Source: Euonymus europaeus | Lineage: Eukaryota > Streptophyta > Magnoliopsida > Celastrales > Celastraceae | NCBI GenBank assembly: GCA_963580455.1 | Contig: OY756971.1 | Span: 18,933,001-18,997,000, forward strand | DNA length: 64,000 nucleotides | Reading direction: 5' to 3' | Made by a program: the position numbers and the translations under genes | In this document: piece by piece, positions 20,245-31,050 of the stretch | Layout of the letters: each line of letters starts with the position of its first letter | Position numbering within the stretch: the first letter of the stretch is position 1 | The notes under the pieces: model-generated | The model's input: only the letters and a program-made list of their open reading frames with translations | Database searches by the model: none | What the model was told of the DNA's origin: nothing

Positions 20245-23200
20245 TGGTATCGGAGCCCCACGATTCTTCAATTTCACAAGCAGTCAATCAGACTGAACCC
20301 ATGACTTCAAGTGATTTCACTGAAGTAGCACAACTACTAAGAAGTGCACAATCTTTGGCTTCAAATATGGCTGCCTCAGCAGCAAACTTTAATGATGGCA
20401 TTGCTCCTGCAATACAAGCAACAAATTCAGTTTCAGCATCAACAATACCCACAACCATTTCATCACAAAACATAACAAGCTTCTCTCTGCCACCTTTACA
20501 AATTCCTTCTCATCTAAACTTAAGTCAACCCACCACAACTTTCACCCACCCTTCTGCTTCCATACTACCTCCCATATTATCCACTCCCTCACCATACACA
20601 GCAGTTTACCCTAACCTACAACAGATGCTTAGTTCAGTACCATTAACCCATCACACACCCAACCCTTTCCAAAATCCCTACAGTTTTCTCCCTACAGATT
20701 TTTCAGTTACAAAACTAATTTCTGCTGAGTTAAATGGTAAAAATTATCACGTTTGGAGCTCTCAATTTCTCAATGCCTTAGAAATAAGGAATAAGTCAGG
20801 CTTTGTGGATGGTACTCTCCCAATTCCAGCCACAACTGATCTTAATTATCAGTTATGGAAGCAATCTAATGGGTTGATCAAGCTGTGGATTAACAATGCA
20901 GTCACTCCTAATATTCTTCAGTCTATCTCTCATTCCAAAACAGCCAGAGAAATTTGGTTGGATCTAAAACACCGATATTCTACATCAAATGAGACAAGAG
21001 TGTTTGAGGTCAAAAGGGAGATTGCAAATATCAAACAACGAGACTTGTCAGTTCCAGATTATTATTCCAAGATCAAGTCTCTTTGGGATGAGCTTCAAGA
21101 TTATGAAGCTCTTGAAGGATGCAAATGTGGCAATTGCAATTGTGAGGTCCTCAAGCCATTTTTTATCAAAAGAGAAAAGGAGCAAGTCATGCAGTTCCTA
21201 ATGGGACTAAATGACAATTTCAATACTGTTACTAGCCAGATTCTGATTCAGAAGCCTTTTCCAGATCTTGAAACAGCCTACTCAATGGTTACTCAAGAGG
21301 AAAACAAGCAAAACATGCAAGACAAGTCAGTTCCCATCACTCAAGAAGCGATGGCCATGGCTGTCAAGAAGTTCAATACTGGGGGATACAACTCAAGTTT
21401 CAAACCTCAGAACAAAGGAGCACAAGATAAGAAAGACAATGATCACTCAGGCAAGCCAACTAGCAAGGATTTATTTTGCAAATATTGCAAAATGACCAAC
21501 CACACAGTAGATAAATGCTTCAAACTGCATGGATATCCTCAGAACTCCAACAAAAGGCCTAGACCTTACAATCAACAAACCAATAATTCCAAGCCATATT
21601 CAGCAAATCAAGTGCATTCTGAACATGACACTAAATCAGGTCCGGATCTTACCAGTGAGCAGTGCAACCAAATTTTAGCATTTCTGAAGAATAAAGCTCA
21701 CATTAATGAGGCTGACACAGAGAGTCCAACTCACACAGCAACTATGGCTTCTGTGGCAGGTACCTCTACTAATTCAAGCTCAAAATTTTTACATAAATGG
21801 CTTATTGACAGTGGTGCTAGTGATCATGTAATATGTCATTCATCTCTTTTTGATTCATGTCATTATGTGCATAATGCATTTGTGCATCTTCCTAATGGAA
21901 CTAAGCATGCCATTTCTCACATAGGCAAGGTCACAATTAATCAAAACATCACACTACAGAATGTCCTATGTGTTCCCACTTTTACATTTAATTTAATCTC
22001 AGTTAGTAATCTAACTAGGGATCATAATCTAGATTTAATTTTTACCAAAAACTCCTGTCAAATGCAGGAGATAGGCACTACCAAGAGGATTGGCTTGGGA
22101 ATGATGACTAAAGACCTCTATATCCTCAATCAAGCTGCCAAATCTGATGTTGGCAATGCTGTTTTTGTCAACTCTTTGGTTTCCCCAGAAATGTGGCATA
22201 GAAGACTTGGCCATCCCTCTCAAAATGTGTCCCAACTAATATGTAATCTTCCATCAAGTTCTACTTTTGTTTGTAATGACTGTACTTTTGGTAAAATGAA
22301 AAGGAAACCATTTGAGATTAGTACTACTACATCAAACCATTGTTTTCAGCTCATACACATGGACATTTGGGGTCCCAATTCCACTACGTCACTAGACGGA
22401 TTTAAATACTTTCTAACAATAGTTGATGACTATTCTAGGATGACTTGGATCTATTTACTGACCTCTAAGAATCAAACAAGGACTTATATACAAGCTTTCA
22501 TTAACTTTGTTAAAACTCAGTTTAATACAACAATTCAAACCATTAGGACAGATAATGGCATTGAGTTTAAAATGGATAGTTACTATCTTTCTCATGGAAT
22601 TCATCATCAAACAACTTGTGTGTACACTCCACAACAAAATGGAGTTGTAGAGAGAAAACACCAACACATATTAAATATGGCTAGAACACTTAAGTTACAA
22701 AGTGGACTTCCAGATAACCTATGGTCTTTCTGTGTGCATACAGCTGTCTTTCTCATAAATAGACTTCCAACTAGAGTTTTAGATAATAAATCCCCTTACC
22801 AAATATTGTACAATAAGGAAGTCAACTACAAAGATCTTAAGGTCTTTGGATGCTTATCTTTAGCTAAAATAACCAGAAAAATGACATCTAAATTTGAGCC
22901 TAAAGCTCGAGCTTGCATATTCTTAGGTTATCCTTTAGGTACTAAAGGATACAAACTCCTTGACATCGACACTCATGAAATTTTCATTTCTAGAGATGTC
23001 ATATTCCATGAGACCACTTTTCCTTATCTCAAAAACTTTGAGTCTCAAAATACAAACTCTACCTTACAAACTTCCCAGGATTTGCAGCTTGCACTACCAC
23101 CACAAGTTACGTCAAGTAATACTACCACTAGGCAGAGAAGACCACCAACATATTTACAGGATTATGAATGTAACATTGCTTCATTCTATGCTCATTCATG

Positions 23201-24797
23201 TAGTGCTAAATGTCCTACATCTCATGATCATTTTATTTCTGCAATTGCATTGTATAAAGAACCTAAATATTATCATGAAGCCATAAAAGATCAGAATTGG
23301 TGTGATGCTATGAACTTAGAAATTAAAGCTTTAGAAACAAATAACACTTGGAATTTAACTAAGCTACCACAGGGGAGAAAGGCTATAGGCTGTAAATGGA
23401 TTTACAAGGTTAAATATAGGTCAGATGGTACTCTAGAAAGGTTCAAAGCCAGATTAGTGGCTCAGGGATTTAACCAAAGTGAAGGATTTGATTATAAGGA
23501 GACTTTTGCTCCAGTAGTTAAAATAACAACTATTAGAATATTTCTAGCCTTAGCAAGTGTCTATAAATGGCATATACACCACCTAGATGTTCATAATGCA
23601 TTTTTAAATGGAGACTTAGATGAAGAGGTCTATATGAAATTACCTCCTGGTTTTGTGTCAACAGATCCAACATTAGTTTGTAAGCTAAACAAATCATTAT
23701 ATGGACTTAAACAAGCATCAAGGCAATGGAATGAAAAATGTAAGAAAGCCTTATTACGTTATGGATTTGTTCAAAGCAAGGCAGATTATTCCTTGTTTTT
23801 CTACCAAAAAGACAATAGCACTGTTTTATTATTACTATATGTGGATGACATGGCCATAGGAGGTAATGACATCCAACTAATTCAACATATTAAAGACTAC
23901 ATTTCTAGTTGCTTTAAGATTAAGGATTTAGGTCCCTTAAAATTTTTTCTAGGACTGGAAATAGCCAGAACTAACAAAGGATTATCTCTATGTCAAAAGA
24001 AATATACAGTGGACCTAATTAAGGACACAAGAAATCTTAATTCTAAAATCAGTAATACGCCAACAGATACAAATACAAAACTATCTCTAAACACAGGTAA
24101 ACCACTATCTGAGCCCTTACAATTCAGAAGACTTATTGGAAGGTTAATGTACTTAACCTTAACAAGACCTGATATCTCATATGCTGTAAATCAATTAAGC
24201 CAGTACATGAAATGTCCTACTGATTTACATTTAAATGCAGCAAATAGAATTGTTAGATACTTAAAAGGTACTGTGAATTTAGGATTATTCTATCCTACTT
24301 GTTCCACTAACAAATTGCAGGTGCAAGCATTTTCTGATGCGGATTGGGCATCTTGCATAGATACAAGACGCTCAACCACAGGTTACTGTGTCAAACTGGG
24401 GGCATCTCTTATATCTTGGAAATCCAAGAAACAAGTAACAGTGTCTAAATCCTCAGCAGAAGCAGAGTACAGAGCATGTTCCACAACTGCAAGCGAGTTA
24501 ACATGGATTTCTCATCTCCTTACAGAGTTGAAAATTCCCATCAATTATCCTATGACACTATTCTGTGATAATCAAGCAGCAATTCAGATAGCAAATAATC
24601 CTGTATACCACGAGAGAACAAAGCACATCGAACTGGATGTTCACTTCATTCGAGACAAAATTCAAGAACACAAGATTCAGATGGCGTACCTTAAATCAGA
24701 GGATCAACCTGCTGACATGCTCACCAAAGCCTTGTCTGCGCATCGCCTTCAATTTCTTCTTGGCAAGCTGAACCTGTTCAATCCATGTTCAGCTTGA
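20244..24797 (+). CDS. Copia gag-pol polyprotein, 1,517 residues, intact
   Basis: One frame carries all copia functions in the standard order: copia-type gag (SAELNGKNYHVWSSQFLNAL, near 155-175); zinc knuckle CKYCKMTNHTVDKC near 411-424; protease WLIDSGASDHV near 519-529; gag-pre-integrase EMWHRRLGHPS near 650; integrase core with DIWG (about 707), RTDNGIEF (about 769) and the NGVVERKHQ glutamate (about 805); reverse transcriptase with KARLVAQGF (about 1068) and YVDD (about 1199); RNase H with EAEYRA (about 1405) and CDNQAA. Catalytic residues are all present. It makes the particle, cleaves itself, copies RNA to DNA and inserts it. The first ATG (20244) straddles the LTR edge and primer site; Met 20 (MTSSDFTEV, 20301) is a plausible alternative. 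The stop overlaps the polypurine tract. Confidence 0.95.
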   Translation: MVSEPHDSSISQAVNQTEPMTSSDFTEVAQLLRSAQSLASNMAASAANFNDGIAPAIQATNSVSASTIPTTISSQNITSFSLPPLQIPSHLNLSQPTTTFTHPSASILPPILSTPSPYTAVYPNLQQMLSSVPLTHHTPNPFQNPYSFLPTDFSVTKLISAELNGKNYHVWSSQFLNALEIRNKSGFVDGTLPIPATTDLNYQLWKQSNGLIKLWINNAVTPNILQSISHSKTAREIWLDLKHRYSTSNETRVFEVKREIANIKQRDLSVPDYYSKIKSLWDELQDYEALEGCKCGNCNCEVLKPFFIKREKEQVMQFLMGLNDNFNTVTSQILIQKPFPDLETAYSMVTQEENKQNMQDKSVPITQEAMAMAVKKFNTGGYNSSFKPQNKGAQDKKDNDHSGKPTSKDLFCKYCKMTNHTVDKCFKLHGYPQNSNKRPRPYNQQTNNSKPYSANQVHSEHDTKSGPDLTSEQCNQILAFLKNKAHINEADTESPTHTATMASVAGTSTNSSSKFLHKWLIDSGASDHVICHSSLFDSCHYVHNAFVHLPNGTKHAISHIGKVTINQNITLQNVLCVPTFTFNLISVSNLTRDHNLDLIFTKNSCQMQEIGTTKRIGLGMMTKDLYILNQAAKSDVGNAVFVNSLVSPEMWHRRLGHPSQNVSQLICNLPSSSTFVCNDCTFGKMKRKPFEISTTTSNHCFQLIHMDIWGPNSTTSLDGFKYFLTIVDDYSRMTWIYLLTSKNQTRTYIQAFINFVKTQFNTTIQTIRTDNGIEFKMDSYYLSHGIHHQTTCVYTPQQNGVVERKHQHILNMARTLKLQSGLPDNLWSFCVHTAVFLINRLPTRVLDNKSPYQILYNKEVNYKDLKVFGCLSLAKITRKMTSKFEPKARACIFLGYPLGTKGYKLLDIDTHEIFISRDVIFHETTFPYLKNFESQNTNSTLQTSQDLQLALPPQVTSSNTTTRQRRPPTYLQDYECNIASFYAHSCSAKCPTSHDHFISAIALYKEPKYYHEAIKDQNWCDAMNLEIKALETNNTWNLTKLPQGRKAIGCKWIYKVKYRSDGTLERFKARLVAQGFNQSEGFDYKETFAPVVKITTIRIFLALASVYKWHIHHLDVHNAFLNGDLDEEVYMKLPPGFVSTDPTLVCKLNKSLYGLKQASRQWNEKCKKALLRYGFVQSKADYSLFFYQKDNSTVLLLLYVDDMAIGGNDIQLIQHIKDYISSCFKIKDLGPLKFFLGLEIARTNKGLSLCQKKYTVDLIKDTRNLNSKISNTPTDTNTKLSLNTGKPLSEPLQFRRLIGRLMYLTLTRPDISYAVNQLSQYMKCPTDLHLNAANRIVRYLKGTVNLGLFYPTCSTNKLQVQAFSDADWASCIDTRRSTTGYCVKLGASLISWKSKKQVTVSKSSAEAEYRACSTTASELTWISHLLTELKIPINYPMTLFCDNQAAIQIANNPVYHERTKHIELDVHFIRDKIQEHKIQMAYLKSEDQPADMLTKALSAHRLQFLLGKLNLFNPCSA
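20245..20257 (+). other. Primer binding site, initiator tRNA-Met type
   Basis: TGGTATCGGAGCC directly follows the 5' LTR. It differs at one base from TGGTATCAGAGCC, the complement of the plant initiator tRNA-Met 3' end used by copia elements. Confidence 0.85.
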
Positions 24798-24804
24798 GGG
24801 GGGA
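24796..24804 (+). other. Polypurine tract of the copia element
   Basis: GAGGGGGGA immediately precedes the 3' LTR and overlaps the last two bases of the polyprotein stop codon. Confidence 0.8.
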
Positions 24805-25151
24805 TGTCAGCATATCTCGTCTTTTTATCTACCTTAGTTCTTCGTTCTTCAACTTGAAGACAACTCAAGTTATTGGATTACTAATGTTATTGGGCTGTAG
24901 CATATTCCTTTAGTTTTATCTGGTATTGGGCTGCCTTTACAATGGCCCATCTCTAGTTATTAGTGGTGTCACTTCATCAACGTCTCTTGTACGTCCCTGT
25001 CTTTATTTATAGACAAGATAGCTGTTTTGTTCAGTGTAGATGATTACAATTTTGAATGAAAAGCGTTTACTGTTCTTCTTCTTCCTCTGATCCTCTTCTT
25101 CTTCTCTCCTCTTGATCTCTGCAATTCTTCTTTGATTATCAGAATATAAGA
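24805..25151 (+). repeat. 3' LTR of the copia element
   Basis: 347 bp, appears identical to the 5' LTR, followed by TATTA. Confidence 0.95.
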
Positions 25152-25290
25152 TATTATTCTACATATCTTTCAATACGATTTTTTTCAAATTACTCTCTCT
25201 GTACACTCCAAAATTTTCAACACTCTAAATTGGTTTACATTGCACTTGCTCTTAGAAGACTCTTTTGCATGTGTCAGAGTCGCTCTCTCT

Positions 25291-25400
25291 AGCACCTTGG
25301 CTTTAAGCAAGGTTCTTTATTGTCAAAACTTATAAGACACTCCCAAGCACCTTGGCTTTAAGCAAGGTTCTTTATTGTCAAAACTTATAAGACACTCCCA
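25291..25400 (+). repeat. Perfect 55-bp tandem duplication
   Basis: The unit starting 'agcaccttggctttaagcaa' and ending 'gacactccca' is present twice, at 25291-25345 and 25346-25400, with no visible mismatch. Confidence 0.9.
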
Positions 25401-27539
25401 TGATGACTTTGAATAAATTGCGTCAGTTTCAATATACACATTTGACAATATCTTTAAACTTCTACATCGTATCAATCAGCCAAGTTTTAAAAAGCAATTG
25501 GCACAAAAATCCAAAACAATTAATGACTCATTGGTCCAGCCCTCACACAAGACAAGCTCTATCACACACTCGTTGCTCTATGATAAACCCTCTGGAGGAA
25601 GGAAAAAAAAATTGTACGGATCAAAAAATTTGGATGAAGCTAAATTGAGATACAAATTTACCTCTTAATGAATCTCATAATTTCCAATCAAACGTATATC
25701 TAATTATCTATTATTCTTATCGCTATATTATATGTGATAGTGTCAAAAATTAATAAATCAAAAGCATGAAAATCTATCTCTCATATATATTTTAGTTTTG
25801 AAGCAATGAGAATACAATAGTGTTAATGTTGTTGTTTGTGGGACTACGAGCCTATCAACAGGAACCTCGACCTCTTTTATCTGAGGTCTTTCCGTTGTGA
25901 TCAAATCTCGTCTGTTATTTTTTATTTTTATTGCTCCATTATAAAATGAACTCTAGCAAGAAAATAGGAACAAGAAACCGAGGTTCTGATTTACATACTC
26001 TCCAAATTTTTGGTAAACTTTTTCATTCTTCCTTCCCCAACTTAAGCTTTGGACTGACAATTGCACGCTTTGTAACGCTTGCTATTTTTGAGTAATTCTT
26101 TAGGGTTAATTATTTTGATCGAATTAATTAATCTAATTGGTTTGTATTTCCAGTATTATGGCGGCTGTATTAATTGCTGAAGAATATTTTAGGTCAGCTT
26201 GGTCCTAAGATGTTCTTTTCCTCTTCTAATGAATTATTAGAATTTTAAGCCTCCATTGCATTAAGATGATTATGCGAGCGAGGTTCTTTCACATTAATTT
26301 TGACGTATTCGTTTGTCAAGAGAAAAACCTTACAGTATTTGGGTGGAGGATGATATCATGTACTATGACAATTTATTGGATTCAACTTTTAATGCAAAGG
26401 TGTTTCCAATATATGTTCAAAAAAAAAAAGATTTCCGTTGAAATGAATGCAAGCAATGTTAATTTTTGTCTTTAAAAAATATAATTAATTACTTATGGAT
26501 TTAATTGAATAAATTTATGGACACATGGATCTATTGGACTATGAGATTAATAAATGTCCTTAATGGGACACAAGATTATTTTCAAGAACTTTTCAAGCAT
26601 TAAGCCAAAAAAAATCTCTCATTTTCTTTTGCTTTTTGTAAAACAATGAACTTCAACTCACAAATAATACTACATATAGCGCATTACAATTGCAAAGTAT
26701 GTACGCAAAATTATCCATGACTCATACGTTAGCATCGAATGTAAATACTGCAAAAAGAAAAGAAAAGAAAAGAGAGAGACAGTCTTTCGTAGTCCGTTTG
26801 CTTTTCGACGCTCAAGTAAATATATGTTTCACGAGGAATTCAGTATTCAAGTAATCAAAATTATAATACATATCTTAGGTCGATCTTAGCATTTCTTATA
26901 TAGAAGTCGAATAGTTGGATGATAACTTCATTTATGATGATTGGGATTAGGGAACGGCTATTTAGACACGTAATTCAACTCACTACACACACATTCTTAA
27001 TATACCCTTTTTTTAATACACATCTTAAGCTTCCCAAATTAACCTCTTAGAGAAATTAATTATATAATATTTAATATCCTAAAAATCTAAAAATCTTTTT
27101 CTCCACCCACTAAGATCTTGATTCATGCTTTTTTCAACATGGTCTCTCTATATGGCTTGATTTGGATCATACACGACCACCCACTATAATCCAGCAAAGA
27201 TCCATTTCTTACAAATCTCCATTATCGGTCTCCGAAAATTTTGACCGGACCGAGAGAAAAATTATTAATACACTTGTTTTTAATTTTCGATTGTCGTTTT
27301 TGATTTTTTTCTTGCAATGAGATTGACTTCTAACGGAGTTCAAAAAGATGATCATCCCGTCAAAACAAAACTTGTATGTGTTGAATTATGATGTGGCTCA
27401 TTATGTTAACGGACTGAACTTTAAATATTAGTAGTAGAGAAGAAGGTTTCGCGGGGAGACGAGAAGGCCAAGTGCAATTGCAATTGTAGGGGTGCGGGTG
27501 CGGGATCGGTAGTCCTTGTGGTACCGTATGATAGATCAA
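25401..27539. other. AT-rich intergenic DNA
   Basis: No gene supported. The frames at 25400-25648 and 26266-26475 show no family resemblance. Short (gaaaa) runs lie near 26755-26780. Confidence 0.5.
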
Positions 27540-27792
27540 GTTGAGCTGGATTTCCTTTATGTATAGGGGGTACTTTAATCTTTATATAAAGTGGATTCTA
27601 GAGTTATCAATATAAGCCCTAGTTATGTGTTGTACTTCACATGCCGTTTTATATAGTGGAAGAAACATGAGCTTTTCCGAGGATGTAGGCACATTCTGAT
27701 CGAACCACGTAAAAATCACTGCATTCAATTTTCTATTGTTTTATTTCTCGTGCTTGTGTGTTCTTGATTGTATGAGATCGGTTACAACAATA
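27540..27792 (+). repeat. Probable copia LTR remnant
   Basis: The 3' half reads 'gaggatgtaggcaca...gaaccacgtaaaaatc' followed by 'tttatttctcgtgcttgtgt' and ends '..ggttacaaca'. This wording is typical of the 3' end of many plant copia (Tork-type) LTRs. No primer site or second LTR follows, and the left end is uncertain, so it is a solo or truncated LTR at best. Confidence 0.4.
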
Positions 27793-28200
27793 TGCATTTA
27801 AATTTTTCGTTTTTTGTTTTCTTTTAATCCTTTATTTGTCATAATTATTTTTTCTACCCTTTGGATATACTTTAAATCTATGCAGTTTAGAAAAATCTTA
27901 TGTGGGGTGCTTTAATTCATGGTTTTGGTTTAGGGTTAGCTGATAGTATGGGATTCCTTCAATGAAGCATATGATAACTAGGTGTTGGCAATTGAAGCAT
28001 TCGTCTGGGACCTAAATACTTTAAATAGTTAAGTGGCAGAAGGTTATTTAGCAGCGGACTCGTCCTGTGGATTGGAGTTTATAAAAGGAAAGAGGGGAGC
28101 GGTGAAGGGTTAAAACGGAATTTAGAATTTAATTAAAGGCATTAGGGTCATAAAATTTAATTTTATTGAGGGAAAAATTAAATAGGTTTTATGATAATTT
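27793..28200. other. Intergenic DNA
   Basis: Nothing recognisable; low coding potential. The last eight bases (gataattt) form the left copy of the LINE target duplication. Confidence 0.4.
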
Positions 28201-28977
28201 TATATAGGTTTTGTGATAGCTATTTGGTGCATCTGGAGATGGCGTAATGAGTTTATTTTTAATGGGATCACTTTTGCTTTAGGCCGAAAAGTGGCTTGGA
28301 TTAAAAGACAGGTTGAGGAGTTTGTCTCAGTATTTTTTAGTAGTGAGTTGGGAGGTTCCAGTGGTATTAAGAGGAAGGAAATTATGGTTGGATGGTCTCC
28401 TCCCCCATTTGGTTGGGTTACTTTGAACACGGATGGTTGTTGCAAAGGCTTAGGAGGGTGCGGCATGGCTGGTGGTGGAGGTGTGTTAAGGGATTCAACT
28501 AGAAGGTGGTTGAAAGGGTTCTCATTGAATATAAGAGTCTGCAGTGCAATTGAGGCAGAGTTATGGGCGGTTAAAAGTGGGTTACAATTAGCATGGGAGG
28601 CGGGACATAGGTGTGTGGTTTTGGAGACTGATTCAATGTTAGTTGCTAATTGGCTGAACAACAAAGAAATTCCTTTGTTGGCGGTGATGAATTTGATTGA
28701 TGTGTGTAGAAATTTGTTGCATCGACATTGGACTGTCAAAGTGGTTCATATTTATCGAGAAAGAAATCGTGTTGCAAATCAACTTGCAAATGCGGCGCTT
28801 CATCCTGGGAGAGGCATGGTGACCATTCAGTGTTCTTCACATGAGACTAAGTGTTTACTTTGGGAGGATTGGGTCGGGGTGTCTTGGCCTCGATTTGTTC
28901 GTAGTTGAGTAGTCTTTTATTGTGTTCTCTGTGGGTTTAATTCCCCTCCTTCTTATCAAAAAAAATAAAGATAATTT
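28193..28977 (+). mobile_element. 5'-truncated LINE (L1-type) insertion
   Basis: Only the 3' end of a non-LTR retrotransposon remains: the RNase H domain, a short 3' UTR (gggtttaattcccctccttc) and an A-rich tail (aaaaaaaataaa) at 28958-28969. A short duplication, gataattt, flanks it at 28193-28200 and 28970-28977. Truncation at the 5' side is the usual result of incomplete target-primed reverse transcription. Confidence 0.65.
28213..28908 (+). pseudogene. LINE-type RNase H domain fragment
   Basis: Open frame of about 231 codons with no proper ATG (GTG first). The N-terminal part (IAIWCIWRWRNEFIFNG) is the end of the linker after reverse transcriptase. Then comes the plant RVT_3-type RNase H: NTDGCCKG (first Asp), GGGGVLRDSTRRWLKGF, IEAELWAVKSGL (Glu), LETDSMLVANWL (Asp), and ERNRVANQLANAAL. 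RNase H degrades RNA in RNA-DNA hybrids. In relatives the last motif is usually NxxAD; here the Asp is Asn, which should weaken or abolish catalysis. It is translated-looking but almost certainly a retrotransposon relic, not a host gene. Confidence 0.7.
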
Positions 28978-29655
28978 GGTAAGTTTAAATTTTAAAAAAT
29001 AAAAGTGTGTATTGAATCAAAATACGTGTGCAAATAATAGTCTGAAAAATGAAAGTATGAAAGCGTGTTTTTTTTTTCCTTTCCTTTCTGGTGAACTTCC
29101 TTAAATGCCATTCGTTGACTTAAAAATACTGACATCAAATTCTTCAAAGATTGTGTGTGGCGGCAAGATCATGTTCAGATCATCTAATGTATACTTACCA
29201 TACCTTATAAATTATTTTAAAAGTACAATAATAAATAAACAGTTTTTAACTAAAAACGACACCGTATAATCTTTGCGCTGTGTAAATTCAATATGGTGGA
29301 TAATTAGGTCGGTTCGTAAAGTGTTTTTTTGCCTGAGGCAGGATAAGTTGAACAATCAACGCGTGATCACAAAGATATTACACTAAGTTATTCTATAAAA
29401 TATTTTTAAAATAAAATAATAATAATCAAACATTTTTGTAAGTCTAAAAGTTCATGAAAAATTGTGCAAGATCTTCTCATCCTTTATCACATGGTTCATG
29501 GAATACCAAAAAACAAAAAAAAAAAGTGGCTGTGGAAAGACCAATAATTGCCAGGAAAGAGTTTGGTCGGTTCCAAACTTCCAATCACATTCCTATATTT
29601 CGTAGTCAAAAAGTGATTTTGTTAGTGAGGTCCCAATCTCTTCCTTTTGCATTGA
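28978..29655. other. AT-rich intergenic DNA
   Basis: No gene supported. The frame at 29454-29666 runs into the TRIM below and is treated as chance. Confidence 0.45.
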
Positions 29656-29963
29656 TAATTTGTTAAGTCCCACATCGACCAATTCAGACTTGAAGTATCT
29701 GTATATAAATGCAAGCCTCCTTTCTTATATTAGGCCTTTTATGGAGAAGAAAGAGGGGGCCCAAGTTTCTTTACATGGTATAGGAGGACTCGATTTGGGT
29801 CGATATAAAACTCCACGTGTGTTGGGCCCATCCGGTAATTCGGATAAGTCCGTAAGTCTGTAAGCGCACACACGTGAGGGGGTGTTAAGTCCCAATCGAC
29901 CAATTCAGGCCTGAAGTGTCTTCCTTCCTCATATTATGGAGAAGAAAGAGGGTTTACATAATT
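29656..29963 (+). mobile_element. TRIM (miniature LTR retrotransposon)
   Basis: Two short LTRs, 29661-29775 (115 bp) and 29883-29958 (76 bp, internally deleted), start TGTTAAGTCCCA and end TTTACA. An interior of only 107 bp carries a degenerate initiator-Met-type primer site (tggtataggagg, 29776-29787, 9 of 12 matches) directly after the first LTR and a polypurine tract (gtgaggggg, 29874-29882) directly before the second. The target duplication TAATT is exact at 29656-29660 and 29959-29963. There is no coding sequence; it depends on a larger element. Confidence 0.85.
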
Positions 29964-31050
29964 AAAATACAAAATAATCTTTAGATAAATCTTTTATTGT
30001 CAGTTCTCTCATATATTGAGATTGGTAATACTACATATACATAAACTGTTCATTACATAATAGCCATAACTGATGTGGCATGCTGACTGTGTTGATGACA
30101 ATGCTTTTTCAAATCCCTGCCAAATATAATTCAAAAATGCTAAATTCAAAACAGGTAGTACACATTCAAAACACAATAGGACACAGAACCCAATGTTGAT
30201 TTAACCACGGTTACATTGAGTAAAAACTATATCTCTCCCGGTTGATAGCTTACCTGAGGGTTACATATTTTTAGGATTCCTCTCTCTAATAAAGCATGAC
30301 GAAGCTCCATTGTTTTCAGGCAGAGCATCGACTGTCAAAAGAAACTTCGATACAAGGCCATTTAACGTTAAGTAAAGAAGCTAATCCTTCTAGGAGCTGT
30401 CAAAGGTAAGAAATTTTTGACATTTATTTGGTTTTTAAATAATGTAAATGGGTATGGGTTTTGCAGTAGATTTTGAGGAAGTTGATTTTACGTTTTCTGA
30501 TTTTCTTTCCAATTATGACAGTTCCATGGCAAACATCTAAAATTTGATGTTATATTTTTTTAATATGTTTTTAGGATTTTAAGTTGAAAAGTTAATCTTT
30601 TGGTAAATTTATGTAGACAGTGTATCTTACATTGATACTGTGATGAACTGGTAGTGTTTTAAAGTTTTGGAATACTGTTGTTGTTGTTGTTGAGTAACAT
30701 TGTTGTACAATGTAATGGTCATCATAGTTATGGTGGTCACGAAACACGGTAGCAGTGTAATGGGACTGTGTAATTAAAACATTGTAATTTTGCATTTGCA
30801 ATGGCTCAGGCAGTAAAGTATTTATGATTATGAAATTGGGGTTTTTGGATTTAAGCTGTAATGAAATGGAGATTTATGTATTTTGAGTACAGAAAACGAT
30901 GGTGATGTTCTATTATTTTATGAAAATGCCTTGTTGCTGATCACAATCTATGCTAGTGGTGTTATTAGTGTTTTAATTCATCTCCATGCATCAAATGACG
31001 AAGGACGCTAAATCTCGGTCAGGGCGTAGTCCAAAGAAGTCTGTCACGGC

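Larger units (their letters stand above)
19893..25156 (+). mobile_element. Full-length, apparently intact Ty1/copia retrotransposon
   Basis: LTRs of 347 bp at 19898-20244 and 24805-25151 appear identical base for base. The target duplication TATTA is exact at 19893-19897 and 25152-25156. Interior: initiator-Met-type primer site directly after the LTR, one long gag-pol frame, and a polypurine tract abutting the 3' LTR. With no LTR differences and no stops, the insertion is very recent and could still be able to move. The LTR termini are TG...GA instead of the usual TG...CA. Confidence 0.95.
19657..25254. mobile_element. Harbinger/Tourist-type MITE split by a copia insertion
   Basis: Inverted ends GAGCAAGTGCAAT (19660-19672) and ATTGCACTTGCTC (25239-25251) match over 13 bp. 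They are flanked by TTA at 19657-19659 and 25252-25254, the target duplication of PIF/Harbinger elements. Without the copia element and its 5-bp duplication the MITE is about 330 bp (19660-19897 plus 25157-25251). It has no coding capacity. Confidence 0.75.

Noticed and set aside
28200..28739. 179-codon minus-strand frame
   Set aside because: Antisense shadow of the LINE RNase H frame, whose motifs are clear.
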